Source of the DNA: Aquila chrysaetos chrysaetos
Taxonomy: Eukaryota > Chordata > Aves > Accipitriformes > Accipitridae
DNA: 64,000 bases
Assembly (NCBI RefSeq): GCF_900496995.4
Contig: NW_024470409.1
Location: forward strand, 1-64,000
Reading direction: 5' to 3'
The translations under genes and the position numbers were made by a program. This document shows, in pieces, positions 23,950 through 34,309 of this stretch. How positions within the stretch are numbered: the stretch's first letter is position 1; every line of letters begins with the position of its first letter. The notes under the pieces were generated by a model that was not told the origin of the DNA, made no database searches, and saw only the letters and a program-made list of their open reading frames with translations.

Positions 23950-24255
23950 TTAGCAGGGGAGGCATGTTCTGCCGCAGTAGCGGCTGGTAATGCAGGAGAG
24001 GTCACAGCACCCGGAGTTGATGGGCACTCCCTGAGAGCTGAGGATGCTGCCAACAGCAGCGGAGGTGGAGGAGCCCACAACGGTGTTCTGCGGGAAGGAG
24101 CTGAGGATGGGGCCGGGCAGGGTCACCACCACGGGGGAGGGCTCGATGACGACGGTGGAGTTCTGGCACTGCCTGACGCAGGGCTCGTTGCAGCTGTTGG
24201 CCAGCGGGGTCGGGCCGCAGGGCTGGCAGGGCAGGCACTGGCTGTAGCAGGACAT
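23950..24255 (-). CDS. Feather beta-keratin gene 1 (cysteine-rich C-terminus)
   Basis: Encodes a complete 101-residue feather (beta) keratin, a structural protein that polymerises into the 3-4 nm filaments of feather barbs and barbules and is cross-linked through cysteines. The head is [13 protein letters not shown] with Cys 3, 7, 10, 13, 22, 26 and 30. The beta-sheet core runs about residues 37-70 ([17 protein letters not shown]). The tail is [21 protein letters not shown]. Usual feather keratins have GGFGLSGFG-type residues at 82-90; here 83-90 are CCDLSCIT, giving 13 cysteines. The start is 21 bases after the exon-2 acceptor (exon 2 begins 24276). The intron is 24277-24582 and noncoding exon 1 ends at 24583. 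The protein is identical to gene 4. It sits divergently to gene 2 across the palindrome centre. Confidence 0.97.
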   Translation of the reverse strand: MSCYSQCLPCQPCGPTPLANSCNEPCVRQCQNSTVVIEPSPVVVTLPGPILSSFPQNTVVGSSTSAAVGSILSSQGVPINSGCCDLSCITSRYCGRTCLPC

Positions 24256-24582
24256 GTCGCGGGTCCGGAGGTGCACCTGGGGGAGAGGGCAGGGAGGAGC
24301 ACAGGGGCGCGTGAGGAGCAGCCTGTCCGCCCACGGTGAGGGAGCCAAGGCACGTGGTGCCTGGGGAGCTGGAGACTGTGCAGGGAGGTCCACAGGCCTC
24401 TTTGCCTGTCCACCTGGGCACCGAGCAAAAGGAGCCAGGCCCAGGAAAGCTCTTTCCTAGCCGAGAGCCCGAGAGTCCCCTCAGCCCAGAACCAGCCCCG
24501 CTCCACGCCAAACCTTCTCCCCGCTTCCCCTCCCAACACAGGCAGCCCCAAGCCCCGGTACAGGACAGAGCTTCCAACTCAC

Positions 24583-24649
24583 TTGCTTCCGAAGGAGAAG
24601 AAGGGGAGCAAAGCGGATGAGAGAGTGAAGAGCTGGGATGGCTTTTATA
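24583..24649 (-). promoter_or_regulatory. Core promoter and noncoding exon 1, keratin gene 1
   Basis: TATA box (tataaa, 24649-24644) in the context 'gcaggaccagtataaaagcc', shared by all four amplified genes. Exon 1 starts about 25-30 bases downstream and ends at the donor GTGAGT (24582-24577). Confidence 0.85.
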
Positions 24650-25485
24650 CTGGTCCTGCACTGCCCCAGGTCCAGAGGAAGCCTCTGTGGAAGCAATAGT
24701 TTTCTGAGAAGCTCATCGGAAATGCAAAACGTCCCAGCTAATGATACGGGCTGTGTTTTGGTTTCCTGCACAGCTGCCTTTTCATTTCCTTGTTTGGCCG
24801 TACCTGCTCCTCCTTGAAGGCTCCTTTTCAGTGCTGGGGTGGGAGGCCCAAGGATTTCTGGGACCGGAGCGCATCGGTGCCAGCAGAAGATGAGTCCCAA
24901 GTGCCGGAGGGGTCGCGTGCAGGCTGGGGACATTGGCCTGGGGCACTCGTTTGCAGCCCCATTGGCAGGAAGGGCCCTGCTGCTCCCAGCCCTGCAATCC
25001 TTGCCCGCATGCCAAAGGGCTCGCAAGCAGGACGGTGTGCCGCCTCCCCTTTCTCCCACCCTCCAAGCTCTCTCTGATGGTCACTGGCCGTTGTCTCCAC
25101 AGGCGGGTGGTCAGCACTGCTGCTTTCGACACCTTGCCTCCTAAGGCTGCTCTGGGGAGGCCTTGGTGTGCCTGTGGGGCCTTCTCTGCTCTCTGGGCTC
25201 CCTCTGGCCGTCCCCTACCAACACCAACAGCATCAGTGTGTGTGGGGCCTTGTCCTGCCCAAGGGTGCTGCAGCCCTGCCCTGGCAAGGGCCTTCCCCGT
25301 GTGTCCTCGGGCGAGTCCACAGGTGCTCGTGTGTAGGTAGGGGTGCTTGCTCGCTTGCCCCTGTGTGCATACTGGAGCAGCGTGAAAGGAAATGCCGCAT
25401 AGGCATGAGGAAAAACTCTTCTCCTGTGAGGGTGGCCAAGCCCAGGAGATGTTGCCCAGGCAGCTTGTGGCCTCTCTTTCCTTGC

Positions 25486-25603
25486 AGACGTTCAGACCAA
25501 ACACGGGGCAGTGTCCTGATCCACCTGCTCTGGTTGACCCTGCTCGCAGCAGGAGGGTTGGACCCGACCATCTCCAGAGGTGCCTTCCAACCTCAACGAT
25601 TCT
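25486..25603 (+). mobile_element. CR1: CR1 LINE 3' fragment (spacer copy)
   Basis: 'ctgctctggttgaccctgct', then 'gcaggagggttggac' and 'ttccaacctcaacgattctg' are the 3' terminal region of avian CR1, plus orientation. It abuts the OR pseudogene and was amplified with it (31650-31770 and 37257-37360, minus). Confidence 0.85.
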
Positions 25604-26226
25604 GAGTTTCTGGGCCTCGGTGATCGGCCACTCGTTGGTCATGATGCTGAAAATGCCACTGGACATCCTACCTGTGGAGAAGATAAGCTCCTTTGTCAGC
25701 TGCGTGGCCCGGCTCTTCTTGCTCCACCAGCGTGCCTGCGCTGAGATCTTCCTGCTGGCAGTCGTGGCCTACGACCGATCTGTGGCCATGTGCCAGCCCC
25801 GGGGATCCACAGAGTCACGCCAGAAGGTCTGTGCCGTTGCAGTAGCAGGCCTGAGGGCTGGGGCCACTCTCCCCTTGTCGGCACCAGTGGCACTCACTTT
25901 TGTTTGCCCAGCCGCAGCCCCACTGTCATTGACTGCTTCTTCTGAGAGGTGCTGGCCTGTGCTGAGAGCTGCTGGACTGGTGTGCTCCTTGTCTCCACAG
26001 GTGGCACCAACACCCTGGTGTGCTACCTGGCCTTGTTGGGCTCCTGTGGGGTGATTCAGCTCTCCACCTGGCAGCAGATAGGAGAAGAGAGACGCAAGGC
26101 ACTTGCCACTTTGCTGTGGTTGTGCTCTTCTTTGGGCCATGGTCCCTGATCTTCACCCAGCCCACTACCAGCCTCTCGCGGGACAGAGGGGTGTCCGTCT
26201 TCAACAGTATTGGTACTGCCTCTGCT
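25604..26226 (+). pseudogene. Olfactory receptor pseudogene in palindrome spacer
   Basis: It starts within the TM2 region (VMMLKMPLDILPVEKISSF, equivalent to 'PKMLxDLLSxxKTISF'). It continues through TM3 (CVARLFLLHQRACAEIFLLA) and VVAYDRSVAMCQP, the OR MAYDRYVAICxPL signature. It then passes through TM4-TM5-like sequence. After frame changes comes VVVLFFGPWSLIFTQPTTSL and SRDRGVSVFNS, the TM6-TM7 junction. It is truncated before the NPLIYTLRN motif, and TM1 is replaced by the CR1 fragment. This copy ends at a duplication breakpoint near 26226. The inverted copies are at 31025-31648 and 36634-37255. Confidence 0.85.
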
Positions 26227-27000
26227 CTCTGGCCAAAGAGCTTGCATGAAGGGCAGAGTTCCTTTCATGCTGCTCCAGTATGCACACAGGGGCAAGCGAG
26301 CAAGCACCCCTACCTACACACGAGCACCTGTGGACTCGCCCGAGGACACACGGGGAAGGCCCTTGCCAGGGCAGGGCTGCAGCACCCTTGGGCAGGACAA
26401 GGCCCCACACACACTGATGCTGTTGGTGTTGGTAGGGGACAGCCAGAGAGAGCCCAGAGAGCAGAGAAGGCCCCACAGGCACACCAAGGCCTCCCCAGAG
26501 CAGCCTTAGGAGGCAAGGTGTCGAAAGCAGCAGTGCTGACCACCCGCCTGTGGAGACAACGGCCAGTGACCATCAGAGAGAGCTTGGAGGGTGGGAGAAA
26601 GGGGACGCGGCACACCGTCCTGCTTGCGAGCCCTTTGGCATGCGGGCGAGGATTGCAGGGCTGGGAGCAGCAGGGCCCTTCCTGCCAATGGGGCTGCAAA
26701 CGAGTGCCCCAGGCCAATGTCCCCAGCCTGCACGCGACCCCTCCGGCACTTGGGACTCATCTTCTGCTGGCACCGATGCGCTCCGGTCCCAGAAATCCTT
26801 GGGCCTCCCACCCCAGCACTGAAAAGGAGCCTTCAAGGAGGAGCAGGTACGGCCAAACAAGGAAATGAAAAGGCAGCTGTGCAGGAAACCAAAACACAGC
26901 CCGTATCATTAGCTGGGACGTTTTGCATTTCCGATGAGCTTCTCAGAAAATTATTGCTTCCACAGAGGCTTCCTCTGGACCTGGGGCAGTGCAGGACCAG

Positions 27001-27067
27001 TATAAAAGCCATCCCAGCTCTTCACTCTCTCATCCGCTTTGCTCCCCTTCTTCTCCTTCGGAAGCAA
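27001..27067 (+). promoter_or_regulatory. Core promoter and noncoding exon 1, keratin gene 2
   Basis: TATA box (tataaa, 27001-27006) after 'gcagtgcaggaccag'. Exon 1 is about 27030-27067, donor GTGAGT at 27068, intron to 27365. Confidence 0.85.
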
Positions 27068-27386
27068 GTGAGTTGGAAGCTCTGTCCTGTACCGGGGCTT
27101 GGGGCTGCCTGTGTTGGGAGGGGAAGCGGGGAGAAGGTTTGGCGTGGAGCGGGGCTGGTTCTGGGCTGAGGGGGCTCTCGGCTAGGAAAGAGCTTTCCTG
27201 GGCCTGGCTCCTTTTGCTCGGTGCCCAGGTGGACAGGCAAAGAGGCCTGTGGACCTCCCTGCACAGTCTCCAGCTCCCCAGGCACCACGTGCCTTGGCTC
27301 CCTCACCGTGGGCGGACAGGCTGCTCCTCACGCGCCCCTGTGCTCCTCCCTGCCCTCTCCCCCAGGTGCACCTCCGGACCCGCGAC

Positions 27387-27692
27387 ATGTCCTGCTACAG
27401 CCAGTGCCTGCCCTGCCAGCCCTGCGGCCCGACCCCGCTGGCCAACAGCTGCAACGAGCCCTGCGTCAGGCAGTGCCAGAACTCCACCGTCGTCATCCAG
27501 CCCTCCCCCGTGGTGGTGACCCTGCCCGGCCCCATCCTCAGCTCCTTCCCGCAGAACACCGTTGTGGGCTCCTCCACCTCCGCTGCTGTTGGCAGCATCC
27601 TCAGCTCTCAGGGAGTGCCCATCAACTCCGGGTGCTGTCACCTCTCCTGCATTACCAGCCGCTACTGCGGCAGAACATGCCTCCCCTGCTAA
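27387..27692 (+). CDS. Feather beta-keratin gene 2 (cysteine-rich C-terminus)
   Basis: Intact 101-residue feather keratin with the same domain order as gene 1. It differs from genes 1 and 4 at two residues: Gln for Glu at 38 (VVIQPSP) and His for Asp at 85 (GCCHLSC). The Gln38 state is shared with the divergent gene at 63160-63465 and with pseudogene A, so it may be ancestral. Exon 2 starts at 27366 and ATG is 21 bases in. 13 cysteines. First gene of the tandem array and right-hand partner of the palindrome. No sign of inactivation. Confidence 0.97.
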   Translation: MSCYSQCLPCQPCGPTPLANSCNEPCVRQCQNSTVVIQPSPVVVTLPGPILSSFPQNTVVGSSTSAAVGSILSSQGVPINSGCCHLSCITSRYCGRTCLPC

Positions 27693-28120
27693 AGCTGCCG
27701 CAGGCGGACCCACAGAAGGAACCCCAGGAACCCAGAAGACGGTCACGGACTGAGCACGGAGATCCTGGCCAGCGCTTTCACAGGGACTGAGCATCCATGG
27801 CTCCACCTGCAAAGGAAGGCAGGAAGCGGCGCGCCTGGGCTCTCTGAAAACATGGCCCTTGTCTAACGTGCCTCTTTCTCACTCTCTTCTCTCTCTCTCT
27901 CTTTTCTCTGTTGTCTTCTGCTCCCCTGGGCTGTGATCACCTGCTAAGCCCCATCCCAGGAAGGGCCTGCTGCCGCCCTCCCTCTCAGGGACAGGCGGGC
28001 AGGCGGGCAGATGCCCGGTGCAAACTCCACCCTGGCCAAGGGGCAAAGACTCCTAGCTACCCCTGGTGCTCCCTGCACCATGGCCGCCACTCAGAGGACC
28101 TCCTTTCCCTCTTTCAACTC

Positions 28121-28126
28121 ATTAAA
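28121..28126 (+). terminator. Poly(A) signal ATTAAA, keratin gene 2
   Basis: ATTAAA about 430 bases past the stop, before 'gttctgctgcatccc'. The 3' UTR holds a ctct-rich simple repeat at about 27888-27906. Confidence 0.8.
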
Positions 28127-28610
28127 GTTCTGCTGCATCCCAGCCTGGGCCTCTGCGTGGTCCTTCTCTCCCCGGACGCTCCCCCAGCTGCCAGACAGAA
28201 AGGCGTTGCTCTGGGCAGAGCTTGCAGGCACAAAGGAGAGCCAGCGGCATTCCTGGACGAAGGGGAGGGTGAGACACAGGCAGTGGGCTCCTTTCAAGAC
28301 ACTGTCCCTTGCAGCTGAGGAAGATGTCCCTGGCTCCTGCAGAGCCGCAGCCGTCAGGGCCTGCCTTGCTGCGTCCCTGCACACAGATGCCCTCCTCAGC
28401 CTTCGAGAACGCCCTGCGGATGGATGATGGGGAGCCCAACCGGTGCCCGAGTGAGGAGTCCATCTCCCCAGCCGCACTGGCGGGTGGCGCTGGCACTGGG
28501 AGCTGCTTCTGCATCCAGCCGCACCTGGGAGCTCTCCCTGGCAGGCAGCTCTTGCTTCAGGAGGGCCCCTCTCCCTGTGGCAGGTGTGGTGGTGGTGGTG
28601 GTGGTTGCAT

Positions 28611-28700
28611 GACAGGTTGCTCCTCACACACCCCTGTGCTCCTCCCTGCCGCCTCTCCCAGGTGCACCCCTGGCCACAAGACTTCTCCAGCTACAACCTC
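28611..28700 (+). pseudogene. Decayed keratin intron/exon-2 junction, unit 1
   Basis: 'gacaggttgctcctcacac', 'ctgtgctcctccctgcc', 'cccaggtgcacc' and 'agctacaacctc' match the keratin intron end, acceptor and start codon region, but with no ATG in the expected place. A frame stays open past it to 28982 (reading DFSSYNLSLPRPPPF and on), with no keratin core. Preceded by a (GGT)n microsatellite at 28585-28607. Probably the relic of an older neighbouring keratin gene. Confidence 0.55.
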
Positions 28701-29927
28701 TCTCTCCCTCGCCCACCTCCCTTTGTGCCTTCCTACTACAAGCCGTTGCTCCTGCAGCATTGCAGCTCTCCCTGCGTAGACTTGAATCTTCTTTGTACAT
28801 CTTGGGGGATTTTGTCTATCCCCAGTCAGGCTGCCAGCATTTCCTCCAGCACAGCTAGAAGAGGCGGAGTTTCTAAGTGCAGGTGTGGTCTGTTTCCTCA
28901 CACCTCACTCTCTGTCTCTCTAGGCATGCATGCAGAAACAGTACACAGGAGGATCTGCGTTATCTGCAAAAGAGATGCGTAGAGTCTTGCCCCCCCTGTC
29001 ACGACCACTGCTCACAACACGTCTCCCATCCTTTGCCACGTGCCATCTGTGGCCTCCGCTCTCCCCAAAGGATAGCTCCCGGTTTTGCCGGAGGGTCGGG
29101 ACTCCCCTTTTTCCCCCTCCAGCGCTGACAGGCCCAGCAACCCACTGCCCTGCTCCTCTCCAGCCCGACACGCGTGTGTCACCAGCCTCTGCCAGTCCCA
29201 CCAAGGCTGCCGGGAAAGCCTGGACCGTGTCACGCTCTCCACTCAACAAGGTGCCCAGGGAGCTCCCAGGAAGCGGGAGCTGAATCTTGCCAGCTCGTGT
29301 GCTCTCCTCCCTCAGCAGCTCCAAGCTGCCTCCAAACCTCAGCCCAAAGGGTGGAACAAAACACTCTGAGGGCTGCCTGGGACGCCACGCCTCTGCCCCA
29401 GGGAGCCTTTCTACTCACATTGCCTTGTGGTTCAAGTACTTGCTCAGCCAAACTAAGGGAACCAAGCAGCCACCTCTGCTGGGCCCCAGGCTCCCCAGTG
29501 CCAGAACCAGGTTTTCCAGCACTGGGAGCCTCCAACTGGTGCAGCCAGGCCACAGCTCGACCTTCCAAAATCCTCTTGGTCACAAGGGCCCTGAACATCC
29601 TCACAGGCACTCGTGCCCGCTTGTAAACTGCCGCCTCTTGTCAGAGTCCAGGCCAGGCTGCCCAAGGGGAGCCGCGCACCGGAGATAGGCAGGCAGGAAC
29701 CTGCTGGCAGTTCCCAGAACTGGAACTGCAGTGCTCAGGCAGAAGGAGACTAAGGAGGCGGCCAGGGACGCAACCCTCACAGCCACACCCAGCAGGGCAA
29801 AAGGCTCCCTGGTGAACTTCTCTGCCCACCCAGCGCACAGACAGAGGCAGGGCAGCATCTTTGTCACAGCACACGTTCATCCCGAGCAGTGCCGCTTTCC
29901 TCCTGCGTGGTGACACCAGTCCCAATC

Positions 29928-31024
29928 CTTACCTCGCCCTCTCCATCCAGCACTTCTCGGGACACTCAGCTCTACTTCCTTCTTCCCAGGGCTTTCTGCC
30001 CACATGGTAACTCTGTCTTACCCGAGAGAAGGCCACTGGGCTGAAGCCACCACTCCTGACGCAGGTTGTATTTTGTATGGAGGAGGGGAAGGCAGCACAC
30101 TGGGAAGGGTCGAAAGATTGTCAACGACGTCCCACAGGGAACAGCTGTCCGTACCACATAATCGATCAGCCATGCATTTTAGTGACGATCCCCCAACCGA
30201 ATAGCTCGTCCTCTTCACGACTTCTCCATGCCTTTTCACGTCATAACTACCCACTTGCCATCCCCACAAAGTGTAGGGGCTGCCATGGAAAACTCAGAGC
30301 AAATGCCAGTGATTTTGACCAGAGAGTCCTGTCTCTGTAGAGCAGCTGGCAAGCACCTTCACAGCTCTCTTGCCTTGTGAGCAGCCCGTTATAGTGGGAT
30401 GGTCTTTGCTCACCAAGTCAGTCCCACTGACGGTGGTCTGAAGTGCCCACAGAGCGCCACTGCTGACAACCAAGTCCCAAGGAAGCCCCAACTGGGTTGC
30501 ACTACCTTGCACCTCCAGAGCAGCCGCCTCTTCACCACGGAAGCCATGTACACTGTGATCAAGGCAATCACACACACCGCCTGCAAATTACTTGTTTCAT
30601 CAGAGTAATTCCACATAGGTTTCTTACACATGGGCATTGTCTCAAGAAAAGCCAAGCGATCCCTGCAGATGGAGAACAGCTCAAGAACGACATCCATCAA
30701 AAGAGCTCCACAGCTTCCCTTGCCCCGCATTGCCTTCCCTTGATTGACTTTTCCTTGCTTTGCCTTCCTTCCCTTCCCTTCCCCTCCCTTCCCTTCCCTT
30801 TTCTTCTCTGCATGTTTCCCATCCTGCGTGTAGATCCTTCTTCACTGTCAGTGCAATCCCTCCTTCTCCATCCCACCTGCCCAGCTGCCGAAAGGAACTT
30901 GCCTCAATTGCACGCTCCCTGTCCTTCCACCGTCCTTGTACATCCTGGCGAATACCACTCTGTTTCCCAACTTTCTTCCTGCTTCCTTCACCTTCTGCTT
31001 TTCCAGGCGCCAGATCAGTCAGTT
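29928..31024. other. Unit-specific spacer, no gene recognised
   Basis: Present in units 1 and 2 (second copy about 35538-36633) but absent from the inverted left arm. It contains a (CCTT)n simple repeat (about 30755-30800). A minus-strand frame (30410-30730) has a hydrophobic stretch LQAVCVIALITVYMASVV followed by KRR. I do not recognise it, and the second copy changes frame beyond PPSVG, so it is not treated as a gene. Confidence 0.45.
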
Positions 31025-31648
31025 GAGCAGAGGCAGTACCAATACTGTTGAAGACGGACACCCCTCTGTCCCGCGAGAGGCTGGTAGTGGGCTGGGTGAA
31101 GATCAGGGACCATGGCCCAAAGAAGAGCACAACCACAGCAAAGTGGCAAGTGCCTTGCGTCTCTCTTCTCCTATCTGCCGCCAGGTGGAGAGCTGAATCA
31201 CCCCACAGGAGCCCAACAAGGCCAGGTAGCACACCAGGGTGTTGGTGCCACCTGTGGAGACAAGGAGCACACCAGTCCAGCAGCTCTCAGCACAGGCCAG
31301 CACCTCTCAGAAGAAGCAGTCAATGACAGTGGGGCTGCTGCTGGGCAAACAAAAGTGAGTGCCACTGGTGCCGACAAGGGGAGAGTGGCCCCAGCCCTCA
31401 GGCCTGCTACTGCAACGGCACAGACCTTCTGGCGTGACTCTGTGGATCCCCGGGGCTGGCACATGGCCACAGATCGGTCGTCGGCCACGACTGCCAGCAG
31501 GAAGATCTCAGCGCAGGCACGCTGGTGGAGCAAGAAGAGCCGGGCCACGCAGCTGACAAAGGAGCTTATCTTCTCCACAGGTAGGATGTCCAGTGGCGTT
31601 TTCAGCATCATGACCAACGAGTGGCCGGTCACCGAGGCCCAGAAACTC
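31025..31648 (-). pseudogene. Olfactory receptor pseudogene, unit 1
   Basis: Co-amplified copy of the OR pseudogene at 25604-26226, opposite strand. The TM3-end signature is VVADDRSVAMCQP, with Asp replacing Tyr compared with the left copy (VVAYDRS). Same frame changes and truncation before the TM7 NPLIY motif. It lies between the unit spacer and the CR1 fragment. Confidence 0.85.
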
Positions 31649-31649
31649 A

Positions 31650-31770
31650 GAATCGTTGAGGTTGGAAGGCACCTCTGGAGATGGTCGGGTCCAACCCTCC
31701 TGCTGCGAGCAGGGTCAACCAGAGCAGGTGGATCAGGACACTGCCCCGTGTTTGGTCTGAACGTCTGCAA
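31650..31770 (-). mobile_element. CR1: CR1 LINE 3' fragment, unit 1
   Basis: 'agaatcgttgaggttggaag' and 'gcagggtcaaccagagcagg' are the reverse complement of the avian CR1 3' end. Amplified with the unit. Confidence 0.85.
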
Positions 31771-32612
31771 GGAAAGAGAGGCCACAAGCTGCCTGGGCAA
31801 CATCTCCTGGGCTTGGCCACCCTCACAGGAGAAGAGTTTTTCCTCATGCCTATGCGGCATTTCCTTTCACGCTGCTCCAGTATGCACACAGGGGCAAGCG
31901 AGCAAGCACCCCTACCTACACACGAGCACCTGTGGACTCGCCCGAGGACACACGGGGAAGGCCCTTGCCAGGGCAGGGCTGCAGCACCCTTGGACAGGAC
32001 AAGGCCCCACACACACTGATGCTGTTGGTGTTGGTAGGGGACAGCCAGAGGGAGCCCAGAGAGCAGAGAAGGCCCCACAGGCACACCAAGGCCTCCCCAG
32101 AGCAGCCTTAGGAGGCAAGGTGTCGAAAGCAGCAGTGCTGACCACCCGCCTGCGGAGACAACGGCCAGTGACCATCAGAGAGAGCTTGGAGGGTGGGAGA
32201 AAGGGGAGGCGGCACACCGTCCTGCTTGCGAGCCCTTTGGCATGCGGGCAAGGATTGCAGGGCTGGGAGCAGCAGGGCCCTTCCTGCCAATGGGGCTGCA
32301 AACAAGCCCACACGAGTGCCCCAGGCCAATGTCCCCAGCCTGCACGCGACCCCTCCGGCACTTGGGACTCATCTTCTGCTGGCACCGATGCGCTCCGGTC
32401 CCAGAAATCCTTGGGCCTCCCACCCCAGCACTGAAAAGGAGCCTTCAAGGAGGAGCAGGTATGGCCAAACAAGGAAATGAAAAGGCAGCTGTGCAGGAAA
32501 CCAAAACACAGCCCGTATCATTAGCTGGGACGTTTTGCATTTCAGATGAGCTTCTCAGAAAATTATTGCTTCCACAGAGGCTTCCTCTGGACCTGGGGCA
32601 GTGCAGGACCAG

Positions 32613-32679
32613 TATAAAAGCCATCCCAGCTCTTCACTCTCTCATCCGCTTTGCTCCCCTTCTTCTCCTTCGGAAGCAA
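32613..32679 (+). promoter_or_regulatory. Core promoter and noncoding exon 1, keratin gene 3
   Basis: TATA box at 32613-32618 after 'gtgcaggaccag'. Exon 1 ends at 32679, donor GTGAGT at 32680, acceptor at 32985-32986. Confidence 0.85.
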
Positions 32680-33007
32680 GTGAGTTGGAAGCTCTGTCCT
32701 GTACCGGGGCTTGGGGCTGCCTGTGTTGGGAGGGGAAGCGGGGAGAAGGTTTGGCGTGGAGCGGGGCTGGTTCTGGGCTGAGGGGACTCTCGGGCTCTCG
32801 GCTAGGGAAAGAGCTTTCCTGGGCCTGGCTCCTTTTGCTCGGTGCCCAGGTGGACAGGCAAAGAGGCCTGTGGACCTCCCTGCACAGTCTCCAGCTCCCC
32901 AGGCACCACGTGCCTTGGCTCCCTCACCGTGGGCGGACAGGCTGCTCCTCACGCGCCCCTGTGCTCCTCCCTGCCCTCTCCCCCAGGTGCACCTCCGGAC
33001 CCGCGAC

Positions 33008-33301
33008 ATGTCCTGCTACAGCCAGTGCCTGCCCTGCCAGCCCTGCGGCCCGACCCCGCTGGCCAACAGCTGCAACGAGCCCTGCGTCAGGCAGTGCCAG
33101 AACTCCACCGTCGTCATCGAGCCCTCCCCCGTGGTGGTGACCCTGCCCGGCCCCATCCTCAGCTCCTTCCCGCAGAACACCGTTGTGGGCTCCTCCACCT
33201 CCGCTGCTGTTGGCAGCATCCTCAGCTCTCAGGGAGTGCCCATCAACTCTGGGTGCTGTGACCTCTCCTGCATTACCGGCAGAACATGCCTCCCCTGCTA
33301 A
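33008..33301 (+). CDS. Feather beta-keratin gene 3 (four-residue C-terminal deletion)
   Basis: Open 97-residue feather keratin. Head and core are identical to gene 1. The tail reads [16 protein letters not shown]: a 12-base in-frame deletion removes residues 91-94 (Ser-Arg-Tyr-Cys) of the 101-residue form, losing Cys94 and the tail tyrosine. Frame, stop, promoter, splice sites (exon 2 from 32987) and poly(A) signal are all kept. It may be a functional shorter variant or the first step of decay; sequence alone cannot decide. Confidence 0.95.
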   Translation: MSCYSQCLPCQPCGPTPLANSCNEPCVRQCQNSTVVIEPSPVVVTLPGPILSSFPQNTVVGSSTSAAVGSILSSQGVPINSGCCDLSCITGRTCLPC

Positions 33302-33729
33302 AGCTGCCGCAGGCGGACCCACAGAAGGAACCCCAGGAACCCAGAAGACGGTCACGGACTGAGCACGGAGATCCTGGCCAGCGCTTTCACAGGGACTGAG
33401 CATCCATGGCTCCACCTGCAAAGGAAGGCAGGAAGCGGCGCGCCTGGGCTCTCTGAAAACATGGCCCTTGTCTAACGTGCCTCTTTCTCACTCTCTTCTC
33501 TCTCTCTCTCTTTTCTCTGTTGTCTTCTGCTCCCCTGGGCTGTGATCACCTGCTAAGCCCCATCCCAGGAAGGGCCTGCTGCCGCCCTCCCTCTCAGGGA
33601 CAGGCGGGCAGGCGGGCAGATGCCCGGTGCAAACTCCACCCTGGCCAAGGGGCAACGACTCCTAGCTACCCCTGGTGCTCCCTGCACCATGGCCGCCACT
33701 CAGAGGACCTCCTTTCCCTCTTTCAACTC

Positions 33730-33735
33730 ATTAAA
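33730..33735 (+). terminator. Poly(A) signal ATTAAA, keratin gene 3
   Basis: ATTAAA in the same position and context as in genes 1 and 2. Confidence 0.8.
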
Positions 33736-34219
33736 GTTCTGCTGCATCCCAGCCTGGGCCTCTGCGTGGTCCTTCTCTCCCCGGACGCTCCCCCAGCTGC
33801 CAGACAGAAAGGCGTTGCTCTGGGCAGAGCTTGCAGGCACAAAGGAGAGCCAGCGGCATTCCTGGACGAAGGGGAGGGTGAGACACAGGCAGTGGGCTCC
33901 TTTCAAGACACTGTCCCTTGCAGCTGAGGAAGATGTCCCTGGCTCCTGCAGAGCCGCAGCCGTCAGGGCCTGCCTTGCTGCGTCCCTGCACACAGATGCC
34001 CTCCTCAGCCTTCGAGAACGCCCTGCGGATGGATGATGGGGAGCCCAACCGGTGCCCGAGTGAGGAGTCCATCTCCCCAGCCGCACTGGCGGGTGGCGCT
34101 GGCACTGGGAGCTGCTTCTGCATCCAGCCGCACCTGGGAGCTCTCCCTGGCAGGCAGCTCTTGCTTCAGGAGGGCCCCTCTCCCTGTGGCAGGTGTGGTG
34201 GTGGTGGTGGTGGTTGCAT

Positions 34220-34309
34220 GACAGGTTGCTCCTCACACACCCCTGTGCTCCTCCCTGCCGCCTCTCCCAGGTGCACCCCTGGCCACAAGACTTCTCCAGC
34301 TACAACCTC
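34220..34309 (+). pseudogene. Decayed keratin intron/exon-2 junction, unit 2
   Basis: Copy of 28611-28700, again after a (GGT)n microsatellite (34194-34214). In unit 3 the array stops just before this point. Confidence 0.55.

Larger units (their letters stand above)
21713..25392 (-). repeat. Inverted-repeat (palindrome) left arm
   Basis: About 3.68 kb that is the near-identical reverse complement of 26259-29927. It contains keratin gene 1, its flanks and a decayed keratin exon. The left edge abuts keratin pseudogene B. The right edge is followed by an 866-base non-palindromic spacer (25393-26258). Homology to the tandem units on the right, in inverted orientation, continues through the spacer to about 26226. 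Confidence 0.95.
26259..29927 (+). repeat. Inverted-repeat (palindrome) right arm
   Basis: Near-identical reverse complement of 21713-25392, about 3.67 kb, containing keratin gene 2. It is also the first part of tandem unit 1. Confidence 0.95.
26259..31860 (+). repeat. Tandem unit 1 of the keratin array (5.6 kb)
   Basis: Order: upstream region, keratin gene 2, 3' flank with decayed keratin exon, 29.9-31.0 kb spacer, OR pseudogene (minus), CR1 fragment (minus). It repeats with near identity at 31861-37453 and in part at 37454-39774. The start is defined by 'ttcctttca-gctgctccagt', preceded here by a breakpoint and about 32 unmatched bases (26227-26258). Confidence 0.95.

Noticed and set aside
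23830-24339. 169-codon frame rich in Ala/Gly/Val antisense to keratin gene 1 (also in the other copies)
   Set aside because: Shadow of the keratin coding exon; the opposite strand explains the codon pattern.
30410-30730. Hydrophobic minus-strand frame in the unit spacer as a membrane protein gene
   Set aside because: No family recognised, and an indel in the second copy changes the downstream frame.
31112-32434. 440-codon plus-strand open frame
   Set aside because: It runs antisense through the OR pseudogene, then through CR1 and keratin upstream DNA. Openness comes from high G+C, and the other copies break the frame.
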